Assembly (NCBI RefSeq): GCF_000215955.2
Contig: NZ_AFNV02000005.1
Coordinates: forward strand, 93,203 to 157,202
From: Salinisphaera shabanensis E1L3A
Lineage (GTDB): Bacteria; Pseudomonadota; Gammaproteobacteria; Nevskiales; Salinisphaeraceae
Direction of reading: 5' to 3'
Length of the DNA stretch: 64,000 nucleotides
Shown one piece after another: positions 25,547-35,327 of this stretch (its first letter is position 1; each line of letters starts with the position of its first letter). Below the pieces are notes generated by a model, which saw only the letters and a list, made by a program, of their open reading frames with translations, searched no databases and was not told the DNA's origin. The position numbers and the translations under genes were made by a program.

Positions 25547-27625
25547 ATGATCATGACCGATACGCAAATCAACCCGCTGGTGGCCATGCTCGACGGCGGC
25601 CAGCTACCGGATTTCGACTCCATCAAGCCCGAACATGCCGAGCCCGCCGTTGAACAGATGATTGCCGACGCCCGGCGCGCGGTGGATCGCGCCATCGCCG
25701 AAAGCGTCGACCCGAGCTGGAACAATCTCGTCGCGCCGCTGGACGCAGCCGAGGATCGCATCGGCCGTGCCTTCTCGCCGGTATCGCATCTGCATTCGGT
25801 GATGGATTCACCGGCATGGCGCGAGGCCTATCAGGCCTGCCTGCCCAAGCTCACCGCCTTCTCTTCCGAACTGGGCCAGAACACGGCCCTGTTCGAAGCA
25901 GTGCAGCGCCTGCGCGAGTCCGACGAGTTCGACACCCTCGACGCCGCCCAGCAGCGCGTCGTCACCGACATGCTGCGCGATTTCCGTCTTTCCGGTGTGG
26001 CACTAGACGACGAGAAAAAGAAGCGCTATGCCGAGATCGCCCAGCGTCTGAGCGAACTATCGACCACCTTCCAGCAGAACGTGCTCGATGCCACCCAGGC
26101 CTGGCGCAAGCACCTCACCGACGAAGCACGGCTGAGCGGCCTGCCCGACTCGGCGCGCTCGCTGCTGGCCCAGAACGCGGCCAACAAGGAGCTCGACGGC
26201 TGGCTGGTCACCCTCGATGCGCCAAGCTTCATCGCCATCATGACCCATGCCGACGATCGCGCGCTGCGCGCCGAAGTCTACGAGGCATTCTCCAGCCGTG
26301 CGTCGGAAGTCGGCCCCAATGCCGACGAATTCGATAACAGCGCGATCATGGACGAGATTCTGGCATTGCGGCACGAGGCCGCAGGCCTGCTCGGCTTCGA
26401 CAACTATGCCGAGAAATCGCTGGCCACCAAGATGGCCGAAACGCCGGACGAGATCGAAGCCTTCCTGCTCGATCTGGCCGCACGCAGCCGCGGCCCGGCG
26501 GAAGCCGAGCTGGCCGAGCTCAAGGCGCTCGCCGCCGATGACGGCATCGAGGACTTTGCTGCCTGGGACGTCGGCTACTACGGCGAAAAACTCAAGGAAC
26601 AGCGCTACGATTATTCCGCCGAGGACCTGCGCCCCTATTTCCAGGCGCCGAAGGTGATCGACGGCCTGTTCAAGGTCGTGGAAAAGCTCTACGGCATTCG
26701 GATCGCCGCGCTTGAGGGCGTGTCCACCTGGCATGAGGACGTCACCGTCTATGAAATTCGCGATGAGGCCGACGAGCGCCGTGGCGTGTTCTATCTCGAC
26801 CCCTATGCCCGCGAAGGCAAGCGCGGCGGTGCCTGGATGGACGGCTTCCAGAGCCGGCGGGCCGGCGACGAGGGCCTGCAGCTGCCGGTCGCGTTTCTGA
26901 CCTGCAACTTCTCGCCGCCCATCGGTGGCGAACCGGCGCTGCTCACCCACGACGAGGTCACCACGCTGTTCCACGAATTCGGTCACGGCCTGCACCACAT
27001 GCTCACGCGTGTGGACTACGGCCCGATTTCCGGTATCGCCGGCGTGGAATGGGACGCGGTCGAGCTCCCCAGCCAGTTCATGGAAAACTGGTGCTGGGAG
27101 CGCGAATCTCTGGATCTGTTCGCTGCCCACTACGAGACCGGCGAGGCCCTGCCGCAGGACCTGTTCGACAAGCTCTATGCCTCGCGCAACCACATGGCCG
27201 GCTGGCAGATGCTGCGTCAGGTGGAAATCTCCTTGTTCGATCTGCGCCTGCATCGGGACTACGACGCCAACACCGCCAGCCAGGTGATGGATACCCTGTC
27301 CAAAGTGCGTGCCGAAGTGGCCGTGCTCACGCCGCCGGCGGTCAACCGCTTTCCGCACAGTTTCCAGCACGTATTCGCAGGCGGCTATGCAGCCGGCTAC
27401 TACAGCTACAAATGGGCCGAAGTGCTTTCGGCGGACGCCTTTGCCGCCTTCGAAGAAACCGACCTGTTCGATGCCGACACCGGCCAGCGGTTTCTCACCG
27501 AAGTGCTCGAGCGCGGCGGCACCCGCGATGCGATGGACAACTTCGTGGCTTTTCGCGGCCGCGAACCGTCGATCGATGCGCTGCTGCGCCACAGCGGGCT
27601 CGACGGCAACGAGCGTGCCGCCTAG
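25547..27625 (+). CDS. prlC: Oligopeptidase A (M3 zinc metallopeptidase)
   Basis: Cytoplasmic thimet-type oligopeptidase that degrades short peptides, including cleaved signal peptides. The 692-residue protein carries the M3 zinc motif LFHEFGHGLHHML (H476 to H480), with the third ligand Glu downstream in WDAVELPSQFMENW. ATG 25547 is the first sensible start; ATG 25553 (MTDTQINPL) would remove two residues. It is transcribed alone and meets the DUF1499 lipoprotein gene tail to tail with 12 bp between them. Confidence 0.96.
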   Translation: MIMTDTQINPLVAMLDGGQLPDFDSIKPEHAEPAVEQMIADARRAVDRAIAESVDPSWNNLVAPLDAAEDRIGRAFSPVSHLHSVMDSPAWREAYQACLPKLTAFSSELGQNTALFEAVQRLRESDEFDTLDAAQQRVVTDMLRDFRLSGVALDDEKKKRYAEIAQRLSELSTTFQQNVLDATQAWRKHLTDEARLSGLPDSARSLLAQNAANKELDGWLVTLDAPSFIAIMTHADDRALRAEVYEAFSSRASEVGPNADEFDNSAIMDEILALRHEAAGLLGFDNYAEKSLATKMAETPDEIEAFLLDLAARSRGPAEAELAELKALAADDGIEDFAAWDVGYYGEKLKEQRYDYSAEDLRPYFQAPKVIDGLFKVVEKLYGIRIAALEGVSTWHEDVTVYEIRDEADERRGVFYLDPYAREGKRGGAWMDGFQSRRAGDEGLQLPVAFLTCNFSPPIGGEPALLTHDEVTTLFHEFGHGLHHMLTRVDYGPISGIAGVEWDAVELPSQFMENWCWERESLDLFAAHYETGEALPQDLFDKLYASRNHMAGWQMLRQVEISLFDLRLHRDYDANTASQVMDTLSKVRAEVAVLTPPAVNRFPHSFQHVFAGGYAAGYYSYKWAEVLSADAFAAFEETDLFDADTGQRFLTEVLERGGTRDAMDNFVAFRGREPSIDALLRHSGLDGNERAA

Positions 27626-27637
27626 CGCGGCTCCGGA

Positions 27638-28108
27638 TCAGGCCTTGGCCGACAGCTGCGCGTTAAAACGAGCGCGCAGCTGTTCCACCCGTTTTCGATT
27701 GACGCTGAAATCGTAGTAGCCCAGACGCGAGGACGATTTCACATCGATGATTTCGGCCTCCGGTCGCACGATAAACGTCACGTCATCGACAAAACCCAGC
27801 GTGCTGCGAAAGGTGGCATGGATGAAACGCTCTTCAGCGCGCTCTACGGTCGCGCCCTCGCTGGCGGCAAGGATATCCAACAGGGTCTGGCGGGCAGCCG
27901 CGGCCGTCGCCTGCTTGTAGGCAAACGGCGCGACGTATTTCGATCCGCCCTTGTCGGCCTGGGAAGACACGCAATGGGGCGCGCTCGAACAAGGCGTGAA
28001 TTCGTCCGCCGAACGGGTGAACTGCTTGGGCGGCGGACTCGCACAGCCGATCACGCCCGAGGTCATTACAATAGCGGCCGCAAACGGCTTGGATAGAAGT
28101 CGACGCAC
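27638..28108 (-). CDS. DUF1499 lipoprotein
   Basis: The product of about 156 residues has a lipoprotein signal (LLSKPFAAAIVMTSGVIGC) and a DUF1499 domain with its features: PCSSAPHCVSSQA near the N-terminus and a C-terminal IDVKSSSRLGYYDFSVNRKR. DUF1499 proteins are small exported or membrane proteins of unknown function, often near exonuclease III or photosynthesis genes. I place the start at GTG 28108, because it opens the lipoprotein signal; the frame is open upstream to 28174. Confidence 0.85.
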   Translation of the reverse strand: MRRLLSKPFAAAIVMTSGVIGCASPPPKQFTRSADEFTPCSSAPHCVSSQADKGGSKYVAPFAYKQATAAAARQTLLDILAASEGATVERAEERFIHATFRSTLGFVDDVTFIVRPEAEIIDVKSSSRLGYYDFSVNRKRVEQLRARFNAQLSAKA

Positions 28109-28188
28109 GGTGTGATCCGCGAGGGCAAAAGCGAGCCCAGGTATATCGCGCCCACCGCGTCGTACGCAACGCAAAGGAACTCTGTCTC

Positions 28189-28962
28189 ATGCAGATCGCC
28201 ACCTGGAACGTCAATTCGCTCAACGTGCGCCTGGAGCATGTCCTCGCCTGGCTGGAAAAGCACCCGGTCGATGCGCTCGCGCTGCAGGAAACCAAGCTCA
28301 CCGACGACAAGTTCCCGCGCGACGCCATCCGTGAGGCCGGCTACGAAACCGTATTCACCGGCCAGAAAACCTACAACGGCGTCGCCCTGCTCACGAAAAC
28401 GCCGGCCGAAGACATCGCTTATGCGCTGCCCGGCTTCGAGGACGACCATAAGCGCGTGATCGCCGCGACCGTCAACGGCGTACGCGTGATCGGCGTGTAT
28501 TGCCCCAACGGCCAGGCGCTGGATTCGCCCAAGTTTGAATACAAACTGGCCTGGTTCGAAGCGCTGGCCAGCTGGCTGAATACCGAACTGCAGAACCACG
28601 ACAAGCTGGTGCTCACCGGCGATTTCAATATCGCCCCGCGCCCGGAAGACACCTACGACCCGGAAAGATGGGAAGGTCGCATTCTGTGCTCGCCGCCCGA
28701 GCGCGCGGCCTTGCAGACCCTGCTCGACGCCGGGCTTGCGGACTGCTGGCGGCTGTTCGACGAGCGTGAAGGCCGCCACCGTTTCACCTGGTGGGACTAT
28801 CGCAACGGCGGCTGGGCCCGAAACGCCGGCCTGCGTATCGACCACGTGCTCGCCACGCCGGCGCTGGTGGACGTCTGTCGCGAGTGCAAGGCCCATGTCG
28901 GCGAGCGCGGGCGCAAGCGCCCGTCGGATCACGTACCGGTGGTTGCTGAGTTCGACGTCTAG
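28189..28962 (+). CDS. xthA: Exodeoxyribonuclease III
   Basis: AP endonuclease and 3'-5' exonuclease of base excision repair. The 257-residue protein shows the exonuclease-endonuclease-phosphatase active site: ATWNVNSLNVR, QETK (LQETKLTDD), TGDFNIAPRPED, and the C-terminal SDHVPVVAEF with catalytic Asp-His. ATG 28189 has AAAGGA upstream. It ends 1 bp before the convergent BASS transporter gene. Confidence 0.97.
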   Translation: MQIATWNVNSLNVRLEHVLAWLEKHPVDALALQETKLTDDKFPRDAIREAGYETVFTGQKTYNGVALLTKTPAEDIAYALPGFEDDHKRVIAATVNGVRVIGVYCPNGQALDSPKFEYKLAWFEALASWLNTELQNHDKLVLTGDFNIAPRPEDTYDPERWEGRILCSPPERAALQTLLDAGLADCWRLFDEREGRHRFTWWDYRNGGWARNAGLRIDHVLATPALVDVCRECKAHVGERGRKRPSDHVPVVAEFDV

Positions 28963-28963
28963 A

Positions 28964-29833
28964 CTAGTCAGGTGCGCGCTGAGTGATACGGCCGACACCG
29001 ATAAGCCCCAGCCCGAACAAAAACATCAGCACGCCGTACACGGCCGACGGCACCGACATCTCGCTGGAATCCAGCAACGTGAGGGTGACGAGCAGGCCAA
29101 GCGTGGCGTTCTTGATGCCGAGTTCGATCGCGACGGTGAGCGCATCCCGCGACGGCAGACCGGTAAGCCGACCGCCGAGAAACCCCAGGGCGATCCCGGC
29201 GATATTGAGCGCGGCCGCGGCCGCGCCGGCCGTTTGCAGCAGGGTCCAGAACTCGTCGCGTACCTGCATCACGATCGCCGCGATGAGTGCGGCCAGCACG
29301 AGCATGCCGAACAGGCTGACCAGACTCTCCGAGCGTTTCGCAAAACCCGGAGCAATACGGCGTATGCCCATGCCCAGCGATACGGGAATCAGGATGATGA
29401 CCACCAGCGTGGCGATCGTGCGCAGCACCGGCAGCGAGATGCGCTCGCTGGTATCCATATAGAGCTGCATCGCCAGATTCGTGAACAGCGGCAGCGTGAG
29501 GATAGTCACCAGACTTGCCAGTACCGTCAGCACGATCGAGAGCGCGACATTGCCACGGGCGAGAAACGTGAACAGGTTGGACGTGGTGCCACCCGGACAG
29601 GCGGCAATGATTACGAGCCCCACGGCAATGGGGCCGGGCAAACCCAGAAGCATCGCGATCGCAAAAGCCGCGACCGGCAGCAAAAGAATCTGGGCGATGG
29701 CGCCTATGATCGTCGCCCGAGGATAGATCACCACATTGCGAAAATCGCGCGGTGCGAGCGTCAGCCCCATCCCGAGCATGATGATGAACAACGAAACCGG
29801 CAAACCGATCTGAATCAGTGGGCCCTGTTCCAT
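28964..29833 (-). CDS. Bile acid:sodium symporter (BASS) family transporter
   Basis: Inner-membrane transporter of 289 residues with eight to nine predicted hydrophobic helices. BASS hallmarks include GLVIIAACPGGTTSNLFTFL, containing a conserved Pro-Gly-Gly-Thr-Ser-Asn crossover motif, and a second crossover IELGIKNATLGLLV. BASS proteins take up organic acids or other solutes with sodium. The substrate is unknown. It is a single gene converging on xthA. Confidence 0.92.
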   Translation of the reverse strand: MEQGPLIQIGLPVSLFIIMLGMGLTLAPRDFRNVVIYPRATIIGAIAQILLLPVAAFAIAMLLGLPGPIAVGLVIIAACPGGTTSNLFTFLARGNVALSIVLTVLASLVTILTLPLFTNLAMQLYMDTSERISLPVLRTIATLVVIILIPVSLGMGIRRIAPGFAKRSESLVSLFGMLVLAALIAAIVMQVRDEFWTLLQTAGAAAAALNIAGIALGFLGGRLTGLPSRDALTVAIELGIKNATLGLLVTLTLLDSSEMSVPSAVYGVLMFLFGLGLIGVGRITQRAPD

Positions 29834-29944
29834 GCGCGCGCTCCCCGTTTTTGGCGCCGGTTGTCGTTGACGCCTGGTTATTATTATTCGAGGATCGCCG
29901 CCGGCGACCCGCTACGCAGAATATGTCCCGTATCGACTTTTCGG

Positions 29945-29974
29945 GCAAACAAAAACGGCGCCTCGCGGGCGCCG
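29945..29974 (-). terminator. Intrinsic terminator of the Gfo/Idh/MocA gene
   Basis: The perfect 8-bp stem ACGGCGCC with complement GGCGCCGT and a 5-nt loop is followed on the minus strand by TTTTTGTTTG. It starts 28 bp after the stop codon at 30002, making a clear end for that transcript. Confidence 0.88.
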
Positions 29975-30001
29975 TCGTTGAGCAGCGAGCGTCAGCTATG
30001 G

Positions 30002-30955
30002 CTAGTAGCGGCTGGACTCCTGGACCGCTGCATTGATGCGCTCGAGCGTTTCCACCACCGCCAGCGCGCTTTCGCCGTCGGAGCGGGCGGGTTCGCGGTC
30101 GACGATACGATCGAGGAAATGCTGCAGTTCGAGTTTGAGCGGCTGGCCGTCGCCGCGGTGGACGACCTCACTGCCTTCGTCGTGGTTCTGCAATTCGGCA
30201 TCAATCCAGCGACGGTGCAGGGTCACCGTCTGGGCGACTTCGTCATAGACGAGCATGCCGCGCGAGCCACGCAGGATCGTGCGGCGATCGGTCTCTGGCC
30301 ACAGCCAGGACGTATGGATATTGCCGCGCACACCGTTGCCGAATTCCAGATGCACGTGCACTTCATCTTCCACGCCGAGGCCGAGCATGCGATGGCCGGT
30401 ACCGCGCACCCGCTCGGGCGCCTCGCCCACCAGATAAAGCATGACTGCCATGTCATGAACGCCGATATCCCAGATCACGTTCTCGGCACTGCGCGCCCGA
30501 CCGAGATTGAGCCGTTCGTGGCGAATCGAGAACAGCTCTCCGATCTCGCCGGACGCCACGTAATCGCGTATCCAGGCGATCGCCGGCTGATAGATCAACA
30601 GATGGCCGACCATGAGAATCGCGTTATTGTGCCGGGCGGCATCCACCAGCTGACGGGCTTCGCCCGAGCTGTGCGTAAGCGGTTTTTCGACGAACACGTC
30701 CTTGCCGGCTTCGATGGCCGCCATGGCGATCTCGAAGTGCGACGGCGTAGGTGTGGCGATGGTCACCGCATCGCAGTCGGCGGATTCCAGGGCAGCACGC
30801 CAGTCCTCGAACAGCGACACGCCCGGATACTGTTCGCCGTAGCCGTTCAGCCGTTCCGTGTTGCCTTCCGCGATCCCGGCCAACACGCCGAGTTCGTCGA
30901 GATTGCGGATAATGTTCTTGCCCCAGGCGCCGGCCCCAATCGCCACTACTCGCAT
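30002..30955 (-). CDS. Gfo/Idh/MocA-family NAD(P)-dependent oxidoreductase
   Basis: The 317-residue protein has a Rossmann motif (VVAIGAGAWGKNIIRNL), the family signature VFVEKPLTH with the conserved Lys, and the downstream VIWDIGVHDMAVMLYL with catalytic Asp-His. Such enzymes oxidise sugars, inositols or UDP-sugars. The NAD(H)-linked sugar dehydrogenase group for surface polysaccharides (WlbA-like) is a fair comparison, but nothing nearby fixes the substrate. ATG 30955 was chosen over a start at 30973. Confidence 0.88.
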   Translation of the reverse strand: MRVVAIGAGAWGKNIIRNLDELGVLAGIAEGNTERLNGYGEQYPGVSLFEDWRAALESADCDAVTIATPTPSHFEIAMAAIEAGKDVFVEKPLTHSSGEARQLVDAARHNNAILMVGHLLIYQPAIAWIRDYVASGEIGELFSIRHERLNLGRARSAENVIWDIGVHDMAVMLYLVGEAPERVRGTGHRMLGLGVEDEVHVHLEFGNGVRGNIHTSWLWPETDRRTILRGSRGMLVYDEVAQTVTLHRRWIDAELQNHDEGSEVVHRGDGQPLKLELQHFLDRIVDREPARSDGESALAVVETLERINAAVQESSRY

Positions 30956-31264
30956 ACGTCGTCGTCCTGTCACCGGTTCGTAACGCGCCGTAGTGTACGC
31001 GCTTGTTTTGCTGCAAGCCCGATCCGCACGCGCCAGGGCCGATGCGCGCCCGGCCAGACTGCGCGAATCGCGAGCTCAGCGTGGGTTGCCAACACCTCTG
31101 CCCGATATTTCCCCGCGCACCGCCAGGCCTTGGCCGCATTGGTCCTGCGCGCAATAACACGCACAAACTCCGTACCCGGGTCCACGTTGTGCAGCTACCG
31201 CGTACATGCCTATATTCGGTCGACCCTCTGCCGCGTTCAGCCCTCTATCTGTCGGAGCATCACC
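30956..31264. other. 309-bp divergent gap, nothing recognised
   Basis: This is the shared upstream region of the Gfo/Idh/MocA gene (leftward) and the DUF411 gene (rightward). It must hold their promoters, but I see no convincing sigma-70 pair, hairpin or repeat, and no coding-like frame. Confidence 0.4.
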
Positions 31265-31705
31265 ATGACCGCCTCTCGCTTTCGCTCGCTATCGCGATTT
31301 GCTGCCACCCTGCTGCTATGGGCGCTCGCCAGCGCGGCGATCGCCGCGCCAGTGAGCGCGACACTGTATCGCGATGCAAGCTGCGGCTGCTGTCACAAAT
31401 ACGTCGATCATCTGCGGGTCGCTGGCTTCGACGTCACCGTCGCCGATATGGGCAATCGCGCCGAGCGGTTTGGCGCCGCGGGCGTACCGCCCGAGCTGAG
31501 TTCCTGCCACATGATGCGTATCGGCGGTTATACCGTCGTAGGGCATGTGCCACTCGAAATCGTTGCAAGACTGCTGCGAGAACAACCCGATATCGACGGC
31601 ATCGCGCTGCCCGGCATGCCCATCGGCACCCCCGGTATGCCCGGCGAGAAAACACAGACGTTCGTCGTGCGTACGTTGCAAGGCGATGTCTATGCGCGGC
31701 TTTAG
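31265..31705 (+). CDS. DUF411 periplasmic metal-binding protein
   Basis: The 146-residue protein has a signal peptide (RFAATLLLWALASAAIAAP). The DUF411 domain has the motif RDASCGCCHKYVDHL (three Cys plus His), then PPELSSCHMMRIGGYTVVGH, and ends with a glycine-methionine-proline segment (GMPIGTPGMPG). DUF411 proteins are linked to copper handling and are often encoded in copper-resistance clusters. A MerR regulator and a copper-type P-ATPase follow on the same strand from 31906, supporting a copper-related role. It is separated from them by the MerR promoter. Confidence 0.88.
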   Translation: MTASRFRSLSRFAATLLLWALASAAIAAPVSATLYRDASCGCCHKYVDHLRVAGFDVTVADMGNRAERFGAAGVPPELSSCHMMRIGGYTVVGHVPLEIVARLLREQPDIDGIALPGMPIGTPGMPGEKTQTFVVRTLQGDVYARL

Positions 31706-31849
31706 CCTCGTTTGATCTGACGCGCGCAGGGCCGCTGATTCGGCCGACCCATGGCCTCAAAACTGAGCCAACCCTGCGCCGTTTACCTTGTAGATAGATA
31801 CGCTCGACATTCCTGGGCACCTGCGCTCGATGACGGCAGCCGTCGCCGC

Positions 31850-31880
31850 TTGACACCGTAGTCGAGTACGGACTTAACCT
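31850..31880 (+). promoter_or_regulatory. MerR-type metal-responsive promoter with 19-bp spacer
   Basis: TTGACA (31850-31855) and TAACCT (31875-31880) are separated by exactly 19 bp, the over-long spacer typical of MerR-activated promoters. An inverted repeat CCGTA-N6-TACGG lies inside the spacer as the probable MerR operator. Transcription should begin near 31887, which rules out the upstream ATG at 31882 as a start codon and points to ATG 31906. Confidence 0.85.
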
Positions 31881-31905
31881 CATGCCATATCCACCGGATG
31901 TCGAT

Positions 31906-32301
31906 ATGGCTTACTCCATCGGACAACTCGCCCGCGCTGCCGATACCGGCGTGGAAACCATTCGCTACTACGAACGGCGCGGCCTGATGCCGGAACCACC
32001 GCGCGCGGCCAGCGGCTATCGACGCTATCCGGACGATGCCGCGCAGCGACTGCATTTCATTCGGCGCGCCAAACGCCTGGGCTTCACGCTCGATGAAATA
32101 TCGGCCTTGCTGCAACTGCAGGCCGGCGGCCAGCGCGCGGACATCAAGGCGATTGCCGAAGCCAAGCTCGAAGAAATCGAAACCCGCCTGGACGATCTGC
32201 AGCGCATGCGCGCCACGCTTCAAGACATGACTCAGCGCTGCTCGGGCCACGGTCCGGTCGAGGGCTGCCCCATCATCGAAACGTTGAACGATAATGACTG
32301 A
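31906..32301 (+). CDS. MerR-family heavy-metal-responsive regulator
   Basis: The 131-residue regulator has the MerR winged helix ([53 protein letters not shown]) and the dimerisation helix ([12 protein letters not shown]). The metal loop is [13 protein letters not shown], with eight residues between the cysteines, one more than in CueR. At the position of CueR Ser77 or MerR Cys82 it has Arg (GGQRADIK). It overlaps the P-type ATPase gene by eight bases, so the pair is one autoregulated transcript from the promoter at 31850. It probably senses copper or a related soft metal. Confidence 0.92.
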   Translation: MAYSIGQLARAADTGVETIRYYERRGLMPEPPRAASGYRRYPDDAAQRLHFIRRAKRLGFTLDEISALLQLQAGGQRADIKAIAEAKLEEIETRLDDLQRMRATLQDMTQRCSGHGPVEGCPIIETLNDND

Positions 32302-34714
32302 CTGCTGCCACCAAGACGCGGATCACGACGATACGGTCAAGGACCCGGTCTGCGGCATGAGCGTCGTGCCCGGCGAAAAACCGCAGTACGACTACAACGG
32401 CCAGACCTATCATTTCTGCTGTGCGCGCTGTCGCGACCGCTTCGCCACCGACCCGGAATCGTTTCTGAACCCGGTGAAGGACGACACACCCGCGCCACCC
32501 GGCACGCGCTATATCTGCCCGATGTGCCCGGGCGTGGAAAGCGATGGCCCGGCCGAATGCCCGAAGTGCGGCATGGCACTGGAACCGGCCAAGCCGCCGA
32601 AACGCCAGACCCAGTACACCTGCCCCATGCATCCGGAAATCGTCGAAGACAAACCCGGCGACTGTCCGAAATGCGGTATGGCACTGGAGCCGACCACGGT
32701 CAGCCCCGACACCGAAGATCCGGAACTCAAGGCCATGCAGCGCCGATTCTGGATCAGCCTGCCGCTGGCCGGCGCGGTTTTCATATTGGCCATGGGCGAC
32801 ATGATTCCCGGGCTCGACTTGCATAGCTGGCTCGGCGCGGGCTTTGGCTGGTTGCAGTTCGCGCTCGCGACACCCGTGGTCTTCTATTGCGGCGGCTTTG
32901 CGTTCAAGCGCGCCTGGCAGTCGGTGGTCAACGCCAGCCCCAATATGTGGACGCTGATCGCGCTGGGCGTGGGCGCGGCCTACGGCTTTTCGCTATTCGC
33001 GCTATTGCTGCCCGGCCTACTGCCCGACGCCTTCATTCAGGACGGACACACGCCGCTGTATTTCGAAGCCGCTGCCGTAATCATCACGTTGATCCTGCTT
33101 GGACAGGTCATGGAAGCTCGCGCCCGCGGCGCCACCTCACGCGCGCTGTCCGCCCTGCTCGATCTGGCCCCGCCCAGCGCGCATCGCCTCGATGACGAGG
33201 GCAATGAAACCGATGTCGCGCTCGACGATCTGACCCAGGGCGATCGCCTGCGCGTACGACCGGGCGAAAAGGTGCCGGTCGACGGCGTGATCGTCGACGG
33301 CCGATCCACGCTCGATGAATCCATGATTACCGGTGAGCCGGAGCCGCAGAGCAAGCAGCCTGGCGACACGGTCACCGGCGGCACGGTCAATCAGACCGGC
33401 GGCTTCGTGATGCAGGCCGAGTCGGTGGGCGACGACACGGTGCTCTCGCGCATCGTGGACATGGTCGCTGCGGCCCAGCGCTCGCGCGCGCCTATTCAAG
33501 GCATGGCCGACAAGGTCGCGAGCGTATTCGTGCCCGCCGTGGTGCTCTGCGCCGTTGCCGCGTTCGCGGTCTGGGCGCTGGTGGGGCCGGAACCCGCGCT
33601 TTCCCATGCGCTGGTTGCGGCGATTTCGGTACTCATCATTGCCTGCCCCTGCGCGCTAGGTCTGGCCACCCCGATGTCAGTGATGGTGGGCATTGGCCGC
33701 GGCGCGCGCGAAGGCGTGCTTATCCGTGACGCCGAGGCGCTCGAGCGCATGCAGGACGTCGATGTGCTGCTCATGGACAAGACCGGCACGCTCACCGAAG
33801 GCGCACCGCGTCTGGTCGGCATCGAAACCGCGGCCGATTTCGACGAAACCGAGTTGTTGCGTCTGGCCGCCACCCTCGAACGCGCCAGCGAACATCCGCT
33901 CGCCCGCGCGATTTGTAATGCCGCAAGCGAGCAGGAATTGTCGCTCGGCGAGGCGGCGGAGTTCGAATCGGTGACCGGTCAAGGTGTGGGCGGCCGTATC
34001 GACTATCATGATGTGCAGATCGGCAATGCCGCGCTGATGAAAGACAAGTCCATCGATACCGGCGCCTTGGATACACGTGCCGAGGAACGCCGCGGCCGCG
34101 GCGAGACAGTGATGTGGGTGGCCGTCGATGGCGCCCTGGCCGGCTTTGTTGCCGTGGCCGATCCGATCAAGGCAAACACGCGCGATGCCGTGGCCATTCT
34201 TCACGAGGCCGGTTTACGATTGGTGATGCTCACCGGCGATAGCGAAGCCACCGCCCAGGCGGTCGCACGCGAGTTGGGCATCGACGAAGTGCATGCCGGC
34301 GCGCTGCCCGAAGACAAGCACGCCCTGGTCGAAAAGCTTCAGCAGCAAGGCCACCGCGTCGCCATGGCCGGCGACGGCGTCAACGACGCCCCCGCGCTCG
34401 CCCAGGCCGATGTGGGCATCGCCATGGGCACCGGCACCGATATCGCCATGGAAAGCGCGCCGATTACGCTGGTCAAAGGCGACCTGCGCGGTATTGCCAA
34501 GGCTCAACAGCTTTCGGCCCAGAGCATGCGCAATATCCGCCAAAATCTGTTCTTTGCCTTTGCCTACAACGGCGCCGGCGTACCGATCGCGGCAGGCGTG
34601 CTCTATCCGCTGCTGGGCACCATGCTCTCGCCGATGCTCGCTGCGGCGGCCATGAGTCTTTCGTCGGTTTCGGTGATCACGAACGCGTTGCGTCTGCGCC
34701 GGGCATCGCTGTAA
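32294..34714 (+). CDS. copA: Copper-translocating P1B-type ATPase with YHS and two metal-binding N-terminal domains
   Basis: Inner-membrane efflux ATPase of 806 residues. The N-terminal part has a YHS domain ([20 protein letters not shown]) and two short heavy-metal-binding repeats ([37 protein letters not shown]). Eight predicted membrane helices, the transport motif CPC (451-453), phosphorylated Asp495 in [16 protein letters not shown]-type hinge and GDGVNDAP follow. The set is typical of Cu(I) or mixed copper/silver exporters. Its ribosome site lies inside the merR 3' end, and the frames overlap by 8 bp. Confidence 0.95.
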   Translation: MTDCCHQDADHDDTVKDPVCGMSVVPGEKPQYDYNGQTYHFCCARCRDRFATDPESFLNPVKDDTPAPPGTRYICPMCPGVESDGPAECPKCGMALEPAKPPKRQTQYTCPMHPEIVEDKPGDCPKCGMALEPTTVSPDTEDPELKAMQRRFWISLPLAGAVFILAMGDMIPGLDLHSWLGAGFGWLQFALATPVVFYCGGFAFKRAWQSVVNASPNMWTLIALGVGAAYGFSLFALLLPGLLPDAFIQDGHTPLYFEAAAVIITLILLGQVMEARARGATSRALSALLDLAPPSAHRLDDEGNETDVALDDLTQGDRLRVRPGEKVPVDGVIVDGRSTLDESMITGEPEPQSKQPGDTVTGGTVNQTGGFVMQAESVGDDTVLSRIVDMVAAAQRSRAPIQGMADKVASVFVPAVVLCAVAAFAVWALVGPEPALSHALVAAISVLIIACPCALGLATPMSVMVGIGRGAREGVLIRDAEALERMQDVDVLLMDKTGTLTEGAPRLVGIETAADFDETELLRLAATLERASEHPLARAICNAASEQELSLGEAAEFESVTGQGVGGRIDYHDVQIGNAALMKDKSIDTGALDTRAEERRGRGETVMWVAVDGALAGFVAVADPIKANTRDAVAILHEAGLRLVMLTGDSEATAQAVARELGIDEVHAGALPEDKHALVEKLQQQGHRVAMAGDGVNDAPALAQADVGIAMGTGTDIAMESAPITLVKGDLRGIAKAQQLSAQSMRNIRQNLFFAFAYNGAGVPIAAGVLYPLLGTMLSPMLAAAAMSLSSVSVITNALRLRRASL

Positions 34715-34879
34715 TAAGTCGAAGCCGTTCGCCGCGGGATGTTCCTTCGTGCAGGACGCTGTCTTTAGGGATTACGTGGTTGTCCTGATAGCCGCGCCCC
34801 GGTCTTGTAGGCACAGTCGCCAGTCTGTCGATACGCCGCCTAGGCGTCGACGAATCAAACAACAGCAAGGGATTGCATC

Positions 34880-35269
34880 ATGCAGACCGAAGACTTCATT
34901 GCCCGCGTAGAGCAGGCCGAAGGCGTCAACGACCGCACCGTGGCGACGAACGTGACCTATGCGACCATCGAATCGCTATGCCTGCACTTGCCGCAGGAAG
35001 AGATTCGTCAGCTCACCTCGCAGCTGCCGGCAGAGCTTTCGCAATCCGCACTCAAGGGCGGCCAGCAGCAGACCGGTGACGCCCAGAGCACCGTCGCGCT
35101 CGATGACTTTTATAGCGAAGTCGCCACTCGCGCCAACATGGATGCGAACGATGTGCGCGAACCCGTGCGTGCCGTGATCAACACCCTGAAACAGGCCGTG
35201 ACCACGGGCGAATTCGTCGACGTCACGTTCGACCTGCCGCCCGAGCTGAATACCCTTCTGGCCAGCTAA
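34880..35269 (+). CDS. DUF2267 protein
   Basis: Small acidic 129-residue cytoplasmic protein of the DUF2267 family. Two helical repeats carry the typical phrases ATNVTYATIESLCLHLPQEE and REPVRAVINTLKQAVTTGEF with LPPELNTLL. The function of the family is unknown; members are often stress- or envelope-associated. A GGGATT element precedes ATG 34880. It is separated from the copper ATPase by 165 bp and is probably its own transcript. Confidence 0.88.
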   Translation: MQTEDFIARVEQAEGVNDRTVATNVTYATIESLCLHLPQEEIRQLTSQLPAELSQSALKGGQQQTGDAQSTVALDDFYSEVATRANMDANDVREPVRAVINTLKQAVTTGEFVDVTFDLPPELNTLLAS

Positions 35270-35327
35270 CGACTGAACGCGATTACGCCCGGGCGGCGGA
35301 TAGGCGCCAGCGGTTCCAAGCCGTGCG

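Noticed and set aside
26057..27592. 511-codon frame opposite prlC
   Set aside because: Antisense to a well-supported M3 peptidase; no domain match.
28736..31705. Very long open frame on the plus strand (989 codons)
   Set aside because: It runs antisense through the BASS and Gfo genes and overlaps xthA; only its end is real, as the DUF411 gene from 31265.
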